In this document: positions 1 through 6,360 of the stretch, in pieces | Numbering within the stretch: the first letter of the stretch is position 1 | Layout: every line of letters starts with the position of its first letter | NCBI GenBank assembly: GCA_028278465.1 | Contig: JANQEF010000200.1 | Span: 1-8,750 of the forward strand | Reading direction: 5' to 3' | Length of the DNA stretch: 8,750 nucleotides | Source of the DNA: Dehalococcoidia bacterium | GTDB lineage: Bacteria > Chloroflexota > Dehalococcoidia > Lucifugimonadales > Lucifugimonadaceae | The notes under the pieces: generated by a model | Told to the model about the DNA's origin: nothing | Databases searched by the model: none | The model's input: the letters and a program-made list of their open reading frames with translations, nothing else | Made by a program: the position numbers and the translations under genes

Positions 1-1
1 G

Positions 2-793
2 GCGAGCGCAGTTGCCGGCCTCTATAGCGGGATCGAGGCCGAGGTGATCACCACCGACCGCCGCAGCGCCGAGCTCGCCAAGTACGCCTCCAACGCCTAC
101 CTCGCCGTCCGGCTTTCCTTCTTCAACGAGATCGCCCGGATCAGCGAAGGTACGAGCGCTGACATCGACAGCGTGACGAAGGTACTGGCGACGGACCACC
201 GGATTGGGCCGCACTATCTCAAGACCGGCATCGGCTGGGGCGGATCATGCCTGCCGAAGGACGTCTCTGCGCTGCAGCAGAGCGGTTCTGAAGCGGGCGT
301 CGAGACGCACATGCTGAAGGCGGCGAAGTCCGCCAACGACGCGCAGATCGAGTTCCTCGTATCCACGCTCGAAACGCAGCTCGGCGGACTGGCGGGGAAA
401 AAGGTCGCCATGCTGGGCACAGCGTTCAAGGCCGGCACGGACGACGTGCGGGAGTCGCCGGCCATCGCCGCCGCGCTGGAACTGGAGAAGGCTGGCGCCG
501 AAGTCTGCGTCCATGACCCGCTGGCGCTGGACAACACGGCGATCGTGGCGCCGGGCCTCAACCGGGCCGACGACATCGAGATGCTGACATCCGGCGCAGA
601 TGCGATCATACTGTCCACGGACTGGCCGCGGTACCTGTCCATGGACTGGGACAGCGTGGCGCGGAGCATGAAAGGCGACTTCATCTTCGACGCGCGGAAC
701 GCGCTCGACGGGAACGCCGTCAGGTCGGCCGGGATGCGCTACGCGGCGTACGGAAGACGGGCCGATACCGAACCGCCTGTAACGACAGCGTAA
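2..793 (+). CDS. ugd: UDP-glucose 6-dehydrogenase, 3' part (5' end outside window)
   Basis: Oxidises UDP-glucose to UDP-glucuronate with two NAD+ in the cytoplasm, feeding surface-polysaccharide synthesis. The frame is open from base 2, so the GTG at 44 is only an internal valine and about 263 C-terminal residues of a roughly 430-440-residue enzyme are present. Visible are the central dimerisation helix (ELAKYASNAYLAVRLSFFNE, nt 71-130), the catalytic-cysteine motif GGSCLPKD with Cys codon at 248-250, and the C-terminal UDP-binding domain with LGTAFKAGTDDVRESPA (about nt 413-463), a STDWPRY segment and FDARNALD. These are signatures of the UDP-glucose/GDP-mannose dehydrogenase family. UDP-glucose is preferred as substrate over GDP-mannose because of the epimerase nearby and the TDDVRESPA/DxRN pattern, but this is inference. 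It ends in TAA, and a sugar transferase follows on the same strand. Confidence 0.93.
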   Translation, partial: ASAVAGLYSGIEAEVITTDRRSAELAKYASNAYLAVRLSFFNEIARISEGTSADIDSVTKVLATDHRIGPHYLKTGIGWGGSCLPKDVSALQQSGSEAGVETHMLKAAKSANDAQIEFLVSTLETQLGGLAGKKVAMLGTAFKAGTDDVRESPAIAAALELEKAGAEVCVHDPLALDNTAIVAPGLNRADDIEMLTSGADAIILSTDWPRYLSMDWDSVARSMKGDFIFDARNALDGNAVRSAGMRYAAYGRRADTEPPVTTA

Positions 794-911
794 CGGTGAG
801 GCCGAAACTATTGCTTTGGTTGTCGGGGATGGGGCAGACTCGTCTCCGCGGGTGTGGGAATTTTTTCACGCAGTGGCATTAACGACTCAGCCTGAACACA
901 GCAGCGAGGGT

Positions 912-1583
912 ATGGCGCTCCACCGATCCGAACAGAACCCTGGCTTCACGCCGGCCCGTGCGGTGGACGTCGCCGATCCGTTGCAGCCGTCCCTGCGCTA
1001 CCTCGGCTCAGCGCGCAAGCGGGCGCTCGACATCCTCGTCGGCTCGTTCGGCATCATGCTCCTCGCCATCATGCTGGTCCCGGTGGCGATCGTGATCAAG
1101 CGCTCGTCGCCCGGCCCGGTCTTCTACCGCCAGCGTCGCGTCGGCCGCAACGGTGTCGAGTTCGACCTGGTCAAGTTCCGCACCATGACCAACGACGCCG
1201 AGGCTGAAGGACCTGTTTGGGCAAGGCCAAACGACCCGCGGACCACTCGTGTCGGCGCTATCCTGCGCCGTCTCTACATCGACGAGTTCCCGCAGTGGTG
1301 GAACGTCCTGGTCGGCCACATGAGCGTCGTCGGCCCGCGCCCCGAGCGTCCGGAGTTCACGGCGCAGATACGCGACTTCGTGCCCAACTTCGACGACCGG
1401 CTGCTCGCCAAGCCCGGCATCACCGGCATCGCACAGGTCAACTACAAGTACACCAACACGATGCTCGAGGCACGGAACAAGCTCCGGCACGACGTGATCT
1501 ACATCAAGCGCGCCTCGTTCCTCCTCGACCTGCAGCTCATCCTCAGCACCGTCCGCAGGGTCTGGCGCTTCAAGGGCACTTAG
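912..1583 (+). CDS. Polyprenyl-phosphate sugar-1-phosphate transferase (bacterial sugar transferase family)
   Basis: Transfers a sugar-1-phosphate from a nucleotide sugar to undecaprenyl phosphate at the inner membrane face, the first committed step of a lipid-linked glycan. From ATG 912 the protein has 223 aa, the size of a minimal single-domain (PglC/WecA-unrelated, WbaP C-terminal-like) enzyme. It shows KRALD (36-40), one hydrophobic re-entrant helix (about 41-62) followed by SSPGPVFYRQRRVG, then KFRTM (88-92), the catalytic Asp-Glu pair in YIDEFPQ (D124-E125), SVVGPRPERPEF (138-149) and KPGITGIAQVN (168-178). The start is uncertain. ATG 912 has GAGGG almost touching it, and the frame is open back to TTG 816, with a GTG at 873; the extra residues resemble nothing in the family. 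The specific sugar cannot be read from sequence. It is probably in an operon with the upstream dehydrogenase (118 nt) and downstream lipoprotein (20 nt). Confidence 0.9.
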   Translation: MALHRSEQNPGFTPARAVDVADPLQPSLRYLGSARKRALDILVGSFGIMLLAIMLVPVAIVIKRSSPGPVFYRQRRVGRNGVEFDLVKFRTMTNDAEAEGPVWARPNDPRTTRVGAILRRLYIDEFPQWWNVLVGHMSVVGPRPERPEFTAQIRDFVPNFDDRLLAKPGITGIAQVNYKYTNTMLEARNKLRHDVIYIKRASFLLDLQLILSTVRRVWRFKGT

Positions 1584-1603
1584 CCACAGTCAAGCGGTCA
1601 CCG

Positions 1604-2764
1604 ATGGGCCGATTGCGCCACAGGACAGCGGCTTCACTACTGCTTTTCGGGTTGCTGCTGATTGCTGCGTGCAGTTCAAGTTCACCGACGCCGGCTATCA
1701 CTTCGACTTCGCAGCCGCCCGCGCCCGCCGTGAGCCCGAGTCCAACGCCCACCGCTGTTTCGACCGGCACGCCCGCACCAGTCGCAGTCTCCTCACTGCC
1801 GCGTTGCAACACCGGTATCAACCTGAACTCGGGTCAGCTCGGCACCGCGCCGGGACCGACGCCGACTCCGCTACCGCCGGACGGCTCCAGGGATCCTGCG
1901 ACAGTGATCCGCGAGGCAGACGAGTACTTCACAGCGGCGGCGCCAATAGCCGATCACCTGTTCGACTGGAGCGGAGCATTCAACTCCGAGTGGTCGGCAG
2001 GCTTAACGACTGAGAAGCAAGCAGAGGTCCTGTGGCTCCTGGGCATCCGGGCCGTGCAGGCGTGCGCCGCCGCGGCGATGATCGACCGCGTGCCGCCTGA
2101 ACTCCAGGGCTTCGATGCCCTTCTGCGGGAGGCAGCGCGAGTAAGGCACGCGTGGGCCGACGCTGCGTTGCAGCAACTCGAATGCTGCGGCAACGGGTTC
2201 ACGTCTGTGCTGGACATCGGGAACACCCAGACCTCCGATCTCATCGGCGACCTCGCCCGGGAGCTTGAGACGCAACTCAAGCTGCCCGACATCTACACGC
2301 TGGAAGGGCAGCGGTTGCGCGATGAGGCGCTGGGAGTCGAGATCACTACCGAGACCGGCTGGCTCGTCGCAGCGAGTGGCCTGAACCCGGTGCTGTACGC
2401 GCCGTTCGAGCTGAACCGGCAGGACGTCAGCGGCCTTGGGCCTGAGAACTGGGAGAACGGCGCCGCTGTGAGGCTGCGCAGGCTGCGAAACCCATCTCCG
2501 ATAGACGCAGCAGCCGCAAGCGACCGCTTCACCGCTCTTATCACGCGGCAGGGCGCTGTTGAGTCGGTCGAACGGTTGCAGGTAGACGGTGTGGCTGCGT
2601 TGCGCCATGTTCTGAGCGCTAGCGTGCCGGAGTGGGAAGCCTCGGTCACCGTGTTGGTTGCCGGCGACTTCACCTACTTCCTGGAGACCGGCTGTCCGGC
2701 CGATGTCGCTCGCTCCTGCGAATCAGTCAACGCCGTCGCCGCGTCACTGCGCCTGCTCCCCTAG
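1604..2764 (+). CDS. Uncharacterised lipoprotein with Ser/Thr/Pro linker and possible PsbP-like C-terminal domain
   Basis: Predicted 386-aa secreted lipoprotein of unknown function. The N-terminus is a lipoprotein signal peptide: RLRHR, a Leu-rich core, and lipobox LIAAC with Cys23 as the lipidated residue. A Ser/Thr/Pro-rich linker (24-66, with SPSPTPT) follows, then a second short PTPTP stretch at 85-91. An alpha-helical Ala-rich domain (about 97-235) contains a CC pair at 194-195. The C-terminal domain (238-386) reads DEALGVEITTETGWLV, then strands ending in FTYFLETGCPADVA and the helix VNAVAASLRLL. That plan resembles PsbP/Mog1-like folds, a weak assignment from pattern only. ATG 1604 is chosen because it opens the signal peptide, although the frame is open upstream; no good Shine-Dalgarno is visible. 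The 20-nt gap to the sugar transferase suggests co-transcription and a possible envelope or glycan role. Confidence 0.82.
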   Translation: MGRLRHRTAASLLLFGLLLIAACSSSSPTPAITSTSQPPAPAVSPSPTPTAVSTGTPAPVAVSSLPRCNTGINLNSGQLGTAPGPTPTPLPPDGSRDPATVIREADEYFTAAAPIADHLFDWSGAFNSEWSAGLTTEKQAEVLWLLGIRAVQACAAAAMIDRVPPELQGFDALLREAARVRHAWADAALQQLECCGNGFTSVLDIGNTQTSDLIGDLARELETQLKLPDIYTLEGQRLRDEALGVEITTETGWLVAASGLNPVLYAPFELNRQDVSGLGPENWENGAAVRLRRLRNPSPIDAAAASDRFTALITRQGAVESVERLQVDGVAALRHVLSASVPEWEASVTVLVAGDFTYFLETGCPADVARSCESVNAVAASLRLLP

Positions 2765-3807
2765 GCCGCGGCCCGGTCGTCCTCTGCGACCGCCTCGCCA
2801 CTGGCGGAGCGCCGAACGCCGAGGTCCAGCGAATCGACAAACTCCCGGTTCGCCATATACCACTCCACCGTCTTCCCGATCCCCTCTTCGAGCGACACCT
2901 GCGGCTGCCAGCCGAGAAGTCGGCGTGCCTTCGCAACGTTCGCCCACGTCGCCAGGACATCGGCGCGACTCGCCTCACGGACCTCAAGCGTCGCCTTGCG
3001 GCCGACCGCAGACTCGATCACCTCGACCAGCCCGCTCACTGGCACCGGAGAATCGGAGCCGAGATTGACCGTCTCGAACCCGACAGGCTTGAGCGCCGCC
3101 AGCACGCCACGCGCCACGTCGCCGATATACGAGAAGTCACGCTCCTGCGAGCCATCGCCGTATAGCACGACCGGGTCGCCGCTCGCGATCCACCGGACGA
3201 AGCGAAGCACGCTCATGTCGGTGCGCCCCGCCGGCCCGTAGACGGTGAAGAAGCGCAGCATCGTGATATCGAGCCCGTGCAGGTGGTGGTAGCTGTGCGC
3301 AAGCTCCTCGGCAGCCTTCTTCGACGCCGCGTAGGGCGAAAGCGGCCGGTCGGTCGGACTGTCCTCGCTCAGCGGCCCGATGCTGGAGTTGCCGTAAACG
3401 CTGGACGTCGACGCCGACACGAACTTCGGCACCTTCATTTCCAGGCACAGGTCCATCATGTTGAGCGTGCCGGTCAGGTTCGAATTGAGGTAGAGCAGCG
3501 GGTCAGCCACAGACGGCTGGACGCCCGCTCGTCCGGCCAGGTTAATCAGTCCTGTCGGGACCGTTCCCGCCTTCCGAAGCCTGCTAGCAACGGCGCTCAT
3601 CGTCGCCCGGTCGCCGATGTCGGCGTTGAGGAGGTCGAAGTTCCCGGACCGCCGCAGCACGTCGAGCCGCCACCGCTTCAGGCGCGGGTCTGTCGAGTCG
3701 TTGAGTTCGTCGACGCCGAGCACGCTGTTGCCGGTCTGGAGAAGGGCGCGGGTCACGTGGAACCCGATGAACCCGGCGCTGCCGGTCACTATGTAGGTCC
3801 GAGACAT
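2761..3807 (-). CDS. UDP-glucuronate 4-epimerase-type NAD-dependent epimerase (SDR family)
   Basis: Extended short-chain dehydrogenase of 348 aa that probably interconverts UDP-glucuronate and UDP-galacturonate in the cytoplasm. The NAD-binding Rossmann motif is TGSAGFIG (G9, G12, G15), followed by GVDELND...DPRLKRWRL at 31-48, an arrangement typical of CapI/LspL-like UDP-glucuronate epimerases. NLAGRAGVQPSV (89-100) and SNLTGTLN match the family, with SSVYG (135-139), the catalytic Y159xxxK163 (YAASK), and RFFTVYGPAGRTDMSVLRF (185-203), which is close to the FFTVYGPxGRPDMA signature. The start ATG (3805-3807) has GGAAGG 7 nt upstream. The C-terminus is Ala/Glu/Asp-rich. It is transcribed toward the lipoprotein gene and shares a CTAG with it at the stops. 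UDP-glucose 4-epimerase or a dehydratase are less likely alternatives. With the dehydrogenase at the window start it would make UDP-galacturonate. Confidence 0.85.
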   Translation of the reverse strand: MSRTYIVTGSAGFIGFHVTRALLQTGNSVLGVDELNDSTDPRLKRWRLDVLRRSGNFDLLNADIGDRATMSAVASRLRKAGTVPTGLINLAGRAGVQPSVADPLLYLNSNLTGTLNMMDLCLEMKVPKFVSASTSSVYGNSSIGPLSEDSPTDRPLSPYAASKKAAEELAHSYHHLHGLDITMLRFFTVYGPAGRTDMSVLRFVRWIASGDPVVLYGDGSQERDFSYIGDVARGVLAALKPVGFETVNLGSDSPVPVSGLVEVIESAVGRKATLEVREASRADVLATWANVAKARRLLGWQPQVSLEEGIGKTVEWYMANREFVDSLDLGVRRSASGEAVAEDDRAAA

Positions 3808-3814
3808 CTATCTG

Positions 3815-3820
3815 CCTTCC
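3815..3820 (-). promoter_or_regulatory. Ribosome binding site of the epimerase gene
   Basis: GGAAGG on the minus strand lies 7 nt before the ATG at 3807. It is one of the few recognisable Shine-Dalgarno sequences in the window and fixes the epimerase start. Confidence 0.6.
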
Positions 3821-4078
3821 GTTTAGCCGGGGATGGGCCGCCACGACTGTTCGTGCCGAGTCTCAGCTACGGACGCCCCACGCAACACTGCCGCACGGCG
3901 ACACGCCACCTGTGGGTAGACTCCACAATCCCTCACACGCTGTCGGATAGCGCGGACAGTTGCTCTGAAGCCACCTGTTCACGGCCCCTAACTCCCAGGC
4001 ACCGAAAGACGCGGGGAGATGACGTGAGAGTCATATCTGCCGAGCCATTCAGAAGGCACGCTTAGCCGATGAACCCGC

Positions 4079-4084
4079 TAGAAT
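4079..4084 (+). promoter_or_regulatory. Candidate -10 element of the tRNA-Gly gene
   Basis: TAGAAT ends 11 nt before the first base of the tRNA, the right distance for transcription to start near 4091. No convincing -35 hexamer is visible 16-18 nt further upstream (about 4055-4062). The same CTAGAAT heptamer occurs on the minus strand just before the lipoprotein at 6105. Confidence 0.35.
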
Positions 4085-4095
4085 GAGAGTTCCGA

Positions 4096-4172
4096 GCGGC
4101 GGTAGCTCAGCTGGCCAGAGCGTCTGCCTTCCAAGCAGAATGTCGTGGGTTCGAATCCCATCCGCCGCTCCA
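4096..4172 (+). tRNA. tRNA-Gly (anticodon UCC), CCA encoded
   Basis: The full cloverleaf can be drawn by eye. The acceptor stem is GCGGCGG (4096-4102) with CCGCCGC (4162-4168), discriminator T at 4169 and encoded CCA at 4170-4172. The D arm GCTC...GAGC spans 4105-4121. The anticodon stem TCTGC/GCAGA (4123-4127, 4135-4139) closes the 7-nt loop CTTCCAA, giving anticodon TCC at 4130-4132, which reads GGA/GGG glycine codons. The T arm is GTGGG-TTCGAAT-CCCAT (4145-4161), with one G-T pair at its base. It stands alone, with its own terminator immediately downstream. Confidence 0.97.
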
Positions 4173-4187
4173 AACTTGATCTAAACT

Positions 4188-4217
4188 GAGGCCGGGCCAT
4201 GCGCCTGGCCTCTTTTT
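4188..4217 (+). terminator. Rho-independent terminator of tRNA-Gly
   Basis: A 10-bp stem, GAGGCCGGGC (4188-4197) with GCCTGGCCTC (4203-4212), includes one G-T wobble, encloses a 5-nt loop CATGC and is followed directly by TTTTT (4213-4217). It lies 16 nt after the tRNA CCA end. Confidence 0.9.
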
Positions 4218-4406
4218 CGTTTGACGGCCCTGGTTCGGCGGTCACAAACCCGGTTGCTCACCATGGACGCCCTGTGTCGTATCGCATGCAGCACTCGCTC
4301 GTGCGCTTGCGACCATCAGAGAGCCTTTGAGCGGTTTCGACAACTGAAGAAGACGTGACGGCGCGGTCAGCTGAATTCCATCGAAGCGGAGCAGAAGAGC
4401 CTGAAT

Positions 4407-5393
4407 ATGAACAAACTGAAAGTCGCAGTGATCGGTGCGGGCGGTACCGGAGGGTTCTACGGAGGCGCGCTCGCCAGGGCAGGTCACGACGTGACCCTGA
4501 TCGCCCGCGGTCCTCACCTGAAGGCCATGCAGGAAAACGGCCTGCGGGTCGAATCCGTCCTGCTGGGCGACTTCAGCCTCAACGTCGAAGCGACTGACGA
4601 TCCGCGCGAGGTCGGGGCGGTGGACCTGGCGATGCTGGCGGTCAAGAGCTGGGCGACCGAGCTGGCGATCGAGGCGATGGCGCCTCTGGTCGGTCCGGAC
4701 ACCATGTTGATCTCGACCCAGAACGGGATCGACAGCGAGCGGCAACTGAGCAAAGCGTTCGGCACCGCCAACGTCCTGGGATGCACCGTCACCGTCTCAG
4801 CACGGCTCGACAGCCCCGGCATCGTTAGACAGGTCGGCGGGCCCGGCTCCGTTGTGGTGGGCGAGCTGGAAGGCGGACTCACCGATCGGGTCACCATGCT
4901 TGCGGACGCGTTCAACGCAGCAGGCCTGCCGACGGAGGCGCATGCCGACGCCGCCCGGGCCATCTGGGAGAAGTTCGTCTTCATCTGCGGGCTGAGCGGA
5001 ATGACGGCGCTGTGCCGAAAGCCGATCGGCGATATCTTCGCCGAGGAGACGACGACGGAGATGTACCGGCAGGTCCTGGAAGAGGTCGCTGCGGTGGGAC
5101 GCGCCGAGGGGATATCGCTGCCGGATGACCTTGCTGCTTCGGTCCTGGAGACAACCCGGTCGAGAGAGCCTTTCATCATCGGCTCGATGGGTCACGATCT
5201 GCTTGCGGGCGATCCGATCGAGATCGACCTCCTGAATGGACGAGTCAACGAGCTGGGCAAGCTGCACGGTGTGCCGACCCCGGCGAACTTCGCCATCACC
5301 GCCGCACTCAAGCCTCACGAAGCCGGCGCAGAGAAGCCGGCGCAGAGTAGAGGGCACCGCCTGATTACCCCGGTGGTTCCAGTAGCACCCTGA
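4407..5393 (+). CDS. 2-dehydropantoate 2-reductase family protein (PanE/ApbA), C-terminus altered by a 14-bp duplication
   Basis: Family members reduce ketopantoate to pantoate with NADPH in pantothenate/CoA synthesis, though many paralogues act on other 2-oxo acids. The 328-aa protein has the Rossmann motif VIGAGGTGG (G10, G12, G15), VKSW with K80, STQNG with N106, the likely catalytic Lys189 in IWEKF, and the substrate-binding Glu272 in PIEIDLLNG (271-278), followed by the helical region GVPTPAN. ATG 4407 directly precedes the Rossmann strand; a weak GAAGAG lies at 4394-4399. No pan genes adjoin it, so the pathway assignment is tentative. The tail after residue 309 (KPAQSRGHRL...) is unlike the family. 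It arises where a 14-bp tandem repeat shifts the frame past a TAG at 5348-5350. The shifted end overlaps the convergent lipoprotein gene by 29 nt. Confidence 0.88.
   Translation: MNKLKVAVIGAGGTGGFYGGALARAGHDVTLIARGPHLKAMQENGLRVESVLLGDFSLNVEATDDPREVGAVDLAMLAVKSWATELAIEAMAPLVGPDTMLISTQNGIDSERQLSKAFGTANVLGCTVTVSARLDSPGIVRQVGGPGSVVVGELEGGLTDRVTMLADAFNAAGLPTEAHADAARAIWEKFVFICGLSGMTALCRKPIGDIFAEETTTEMYRQVLEEVAAVGRAEGISLPDDLAASVLETTRSREPFIIGSMGHDLLAGDPIEIDLLNGRVNELGKLHGVPTPANFAITAALKPHEAGAEKPAQSRGHRLITPVVPVAP
5320..5347 (+). repeat. Perfect 14-bp tandem duplication inside the reductase 3' end
   Basis: AAGCCGGCGCAGAG occurs twice head to tail (5320-5333 and 5334-5347). Fourteen is not a multiple of three, so the second copy changes the reading frame. 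With one copy the gene would read ...HEAGAE and stop at the TAG now at 5348-5350. Confidence 0.95.
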
Positions 5394-6105
5394 TTGAGCC
5401 GAGCACGTCCGGGTCGTAGGAGACGTTCGGCTCGAAGAACTGGGTGGGCAGAAGCCCGGTCGAACTGAACGCTAACTCCGGTTCAGACACCGACACCCGA
5501 GTGATCTCCAGGTTCATCACGTGCCCGCCTGACTGCAGGCCAACGGTCCCGGTGATGCCGCAAACGAACCACGTCGCTCCGTCTTCCTCCGCTCGCCCCG
5601 ACGCCGAAAACGCTCCTTCGAACATCCCGTCGCACAGCGGCTCGCTCGAAGGCGCAGCAATGGTGACCACTGACTCGTTGTGCCGGATAGACACCTGCGC
5701 TACGTTGACGTTGGGATGATTCAGCCCGCTCGCATGGACCTGCACGACGGCCGAATCGCCGACCTCACCGAGCACGATGTGGTCGATCGCTGCTCCGTCG
5801 CCGTCCGCGAAGTGCAACGACAGGCTGGTTCCGGCAAGCGCTCGAGTCGCTGTGGCCGGTGTGGCCGTGGTTGGCGTTGCAGGCGTAGTCGGAACAGCAG
5901 CCGTAGACGTCGGCGTCGGGTCCGGAACCTCGCTGCCGTGAGACTCCACGTCGCCCGGCCCGACAGGCGGAGCGGTCGGAGTCGGGGACAAAACCGAGGT
6001 GGCAGCCGGCGCCGGGGTCTCAGTTGGCGCAGGAGTCGGAGTCTCGGCCGGGCTACTGCAGGCTCCGAGCACGACCAGGGTTGCAAGTATAAGAGCGCGG
6101 CGCAT
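5365..6105 (-). CDS. Uncharacterised lipoprotein with Pro/Thr-rich linker and possible cohesin-like beta domain
   Basis: Predicted 246-aa exported lipoprotein of unknown function. The signal peptide MRRALILATLVV ends in lipobox VLGAC, with Cys16 as the lipidated residue. A long low-complexity linker (about 17-88) of Thr, Pro and Ala follows, with PTPAPTETPAP, PDPTPTSTA and TPATPTTATPATATR. The C-terminal part (about 92-246) is predicted to be mostly beta: VGDSAVVQVHASGLNHPNVNV, two cysteines (C158, C182) that could form a disulfide, TGTVGLQSGGHVMNLEITRV, and YDPDVLGSIRVLL. The layout recalls the cohesin-type domains on Chloroflexota surface proteins, but this is a weak resemblance. A GTG codon (6106-6108) directly precedes the chosen ATG, and either could be the start. 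No Shine-Dalgarno is seen; a -10-like TAGAAT lies just upstream, which suggests a leaderless mRNA. It faces the reductase gene and overlaps its extended end. Confidence 0.8.
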   Translation of the reverse strand: MRRALILATLVVLGACSSPAETPTPAPTETPAPAATSVLSPTPTAPPVGPGDVESHGSEVPDPTPTSTAAVPTTPATPTTATPATATRALAGTSLSLHFADGDGAAIDHIVLGEVGDSAVVQVHASGLNHPNVNVAQVSIRHNESVVTIAAPSSEPLCDGMFEGAFSASGRAEEDGATWFVCGITGTVGLQSGGHVMNLEITRVSVSEPELAFSSTGLLPTQFFEPNVSYDPDVLGSIRVLLEPPG

Positions 6106-6111
6106 CACCGG

Positions 6112-6117
6112 ATTCTA
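6112..6117 (-). promoter_or_regulatory. Candidate -10 element of the Pro/Thr-rich lipoprotein
   Basis: On the minus strand TAGAAT ends 3 nt before the GTG and 6 nt before the ATG of the lipoprotein gene. A transcript starting 6-7 nt downstream would begin at or next to the start codon, i.e. be leaderless. A -35 match is not convincing. Confidence 0.35.
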
Positions 6118-6141
6118 GTCGCCGCTACGTCGTACGTTCCT

Positions 6142-6188
6142 GTGCCGTCGTTGCGCGCTTTCGACAATCGCCCGGGCGATCACGGCAC
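6142..6188. repeat. Nested inverted repeat, possible operator
   Basis: A perfect 14-bp palindrome ATCGCCCGGGCGAT (6167-6180) sits inside outer 7-bp arms GTGCCGT (6142-6148) and ACGGCAC (6182-6188). The spacing is asymmetric: 18 nt on the left, 1 nt on the right. It is 37 nt upstream of the lipoprotein start and on the far side of its candidate -10 element, a position suited to a regulator site. No regulator gene is nearby, so the function is inference. Confidence 0.45.
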
Positions 6189-6289
6189 GGCCGCGGAGCC
6201 ACCCAGGAACAAAGCCGCCGCAGTCCCCCGCCGAAACAGCCATCACCTCCGCCGAACCGACACACCACATCTCGATCAGGCGAAAATCG

Positions 6290-6321
6290 TTGTAAAAAAC
6301 TCCTCTTTCTTGCGCTAATAT
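6290..6321 (+). promoter_or_regulatory. Candidate promoter of the SnoaL-like gene
   Basis: TTGTAA (6290-6295) and TAATAT (6316-6321) lie in the most AT-rich stretch of the window, 20 nt apart, which is longer than the usual 16-18. An alternative -10, GCTAAT (6314-6319), gives an 18-nt spacer. Transcription would start near 6328 and leave a leader of about 130 nt. Confidence 0.4.
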
Positions 6322-6348
6322 GCCGGAACCATCGACTCTAGGCACATG

Positions 6349-6360
6349 AAAGGGGGGTGA
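6349..6360 (+). promoter_or_regulatory. Strong Shine-Dalgarno-like run in the leader
   Basis: AAAGGGGGGTGA closely resembles the full anti-Shine-Dalgarno complement AAAGGAGGTGA, apart from an extra G and an A-to-G change that still permits wobble pairing. It is far from the SnoaL-like start (6461), which has its own AAGGGA. It could instead serve a mini-ORF starting at ATG 6372. Confidence 0.4.

Noticed and set aside
214..684. Long open frame antisense to the UDP-glucose dehydrogenase gene
   Set aside because: A typical mirror frame of a GC-rich gene; Ser/Ala-rich with no family features, while the plus strand encodes clear catalytic motifs.
1217..1603. Upstream extension of the lipoprotein frame through the sugar transferase gene
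   Set aside because: It runs out of frame through the conserved transferase coding sequence; the signal peptide begins at ATG 1604.
2003..2608. 201-codon minus-strand frame opposite the lipoprotein gene
   Set aside because: Arg/Gln-rich translation without motifs; the plus-strand frame has a signal peptide, linker and domain structure.
3277..4065. 262-codon plus-strand frame opposite the epimerase and into the gap
   Set aside because: Arg/Val/His-rich shadow of the epimerase; nothing in the intergenic part suggests a gene.
4096..4172. tRNA-Gly as an integration (att) site for a mobile element
   Set aside because: No integrase, no repeated tRNA 3' end elsewhere in the window, and the downstream genes look ordinary.
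4514..5179. 221-codon minus-strand frame inside the reductase gene
   Set aside because: Ser-rich mirror translation; the reductase on the plus strand has all the family motifs.
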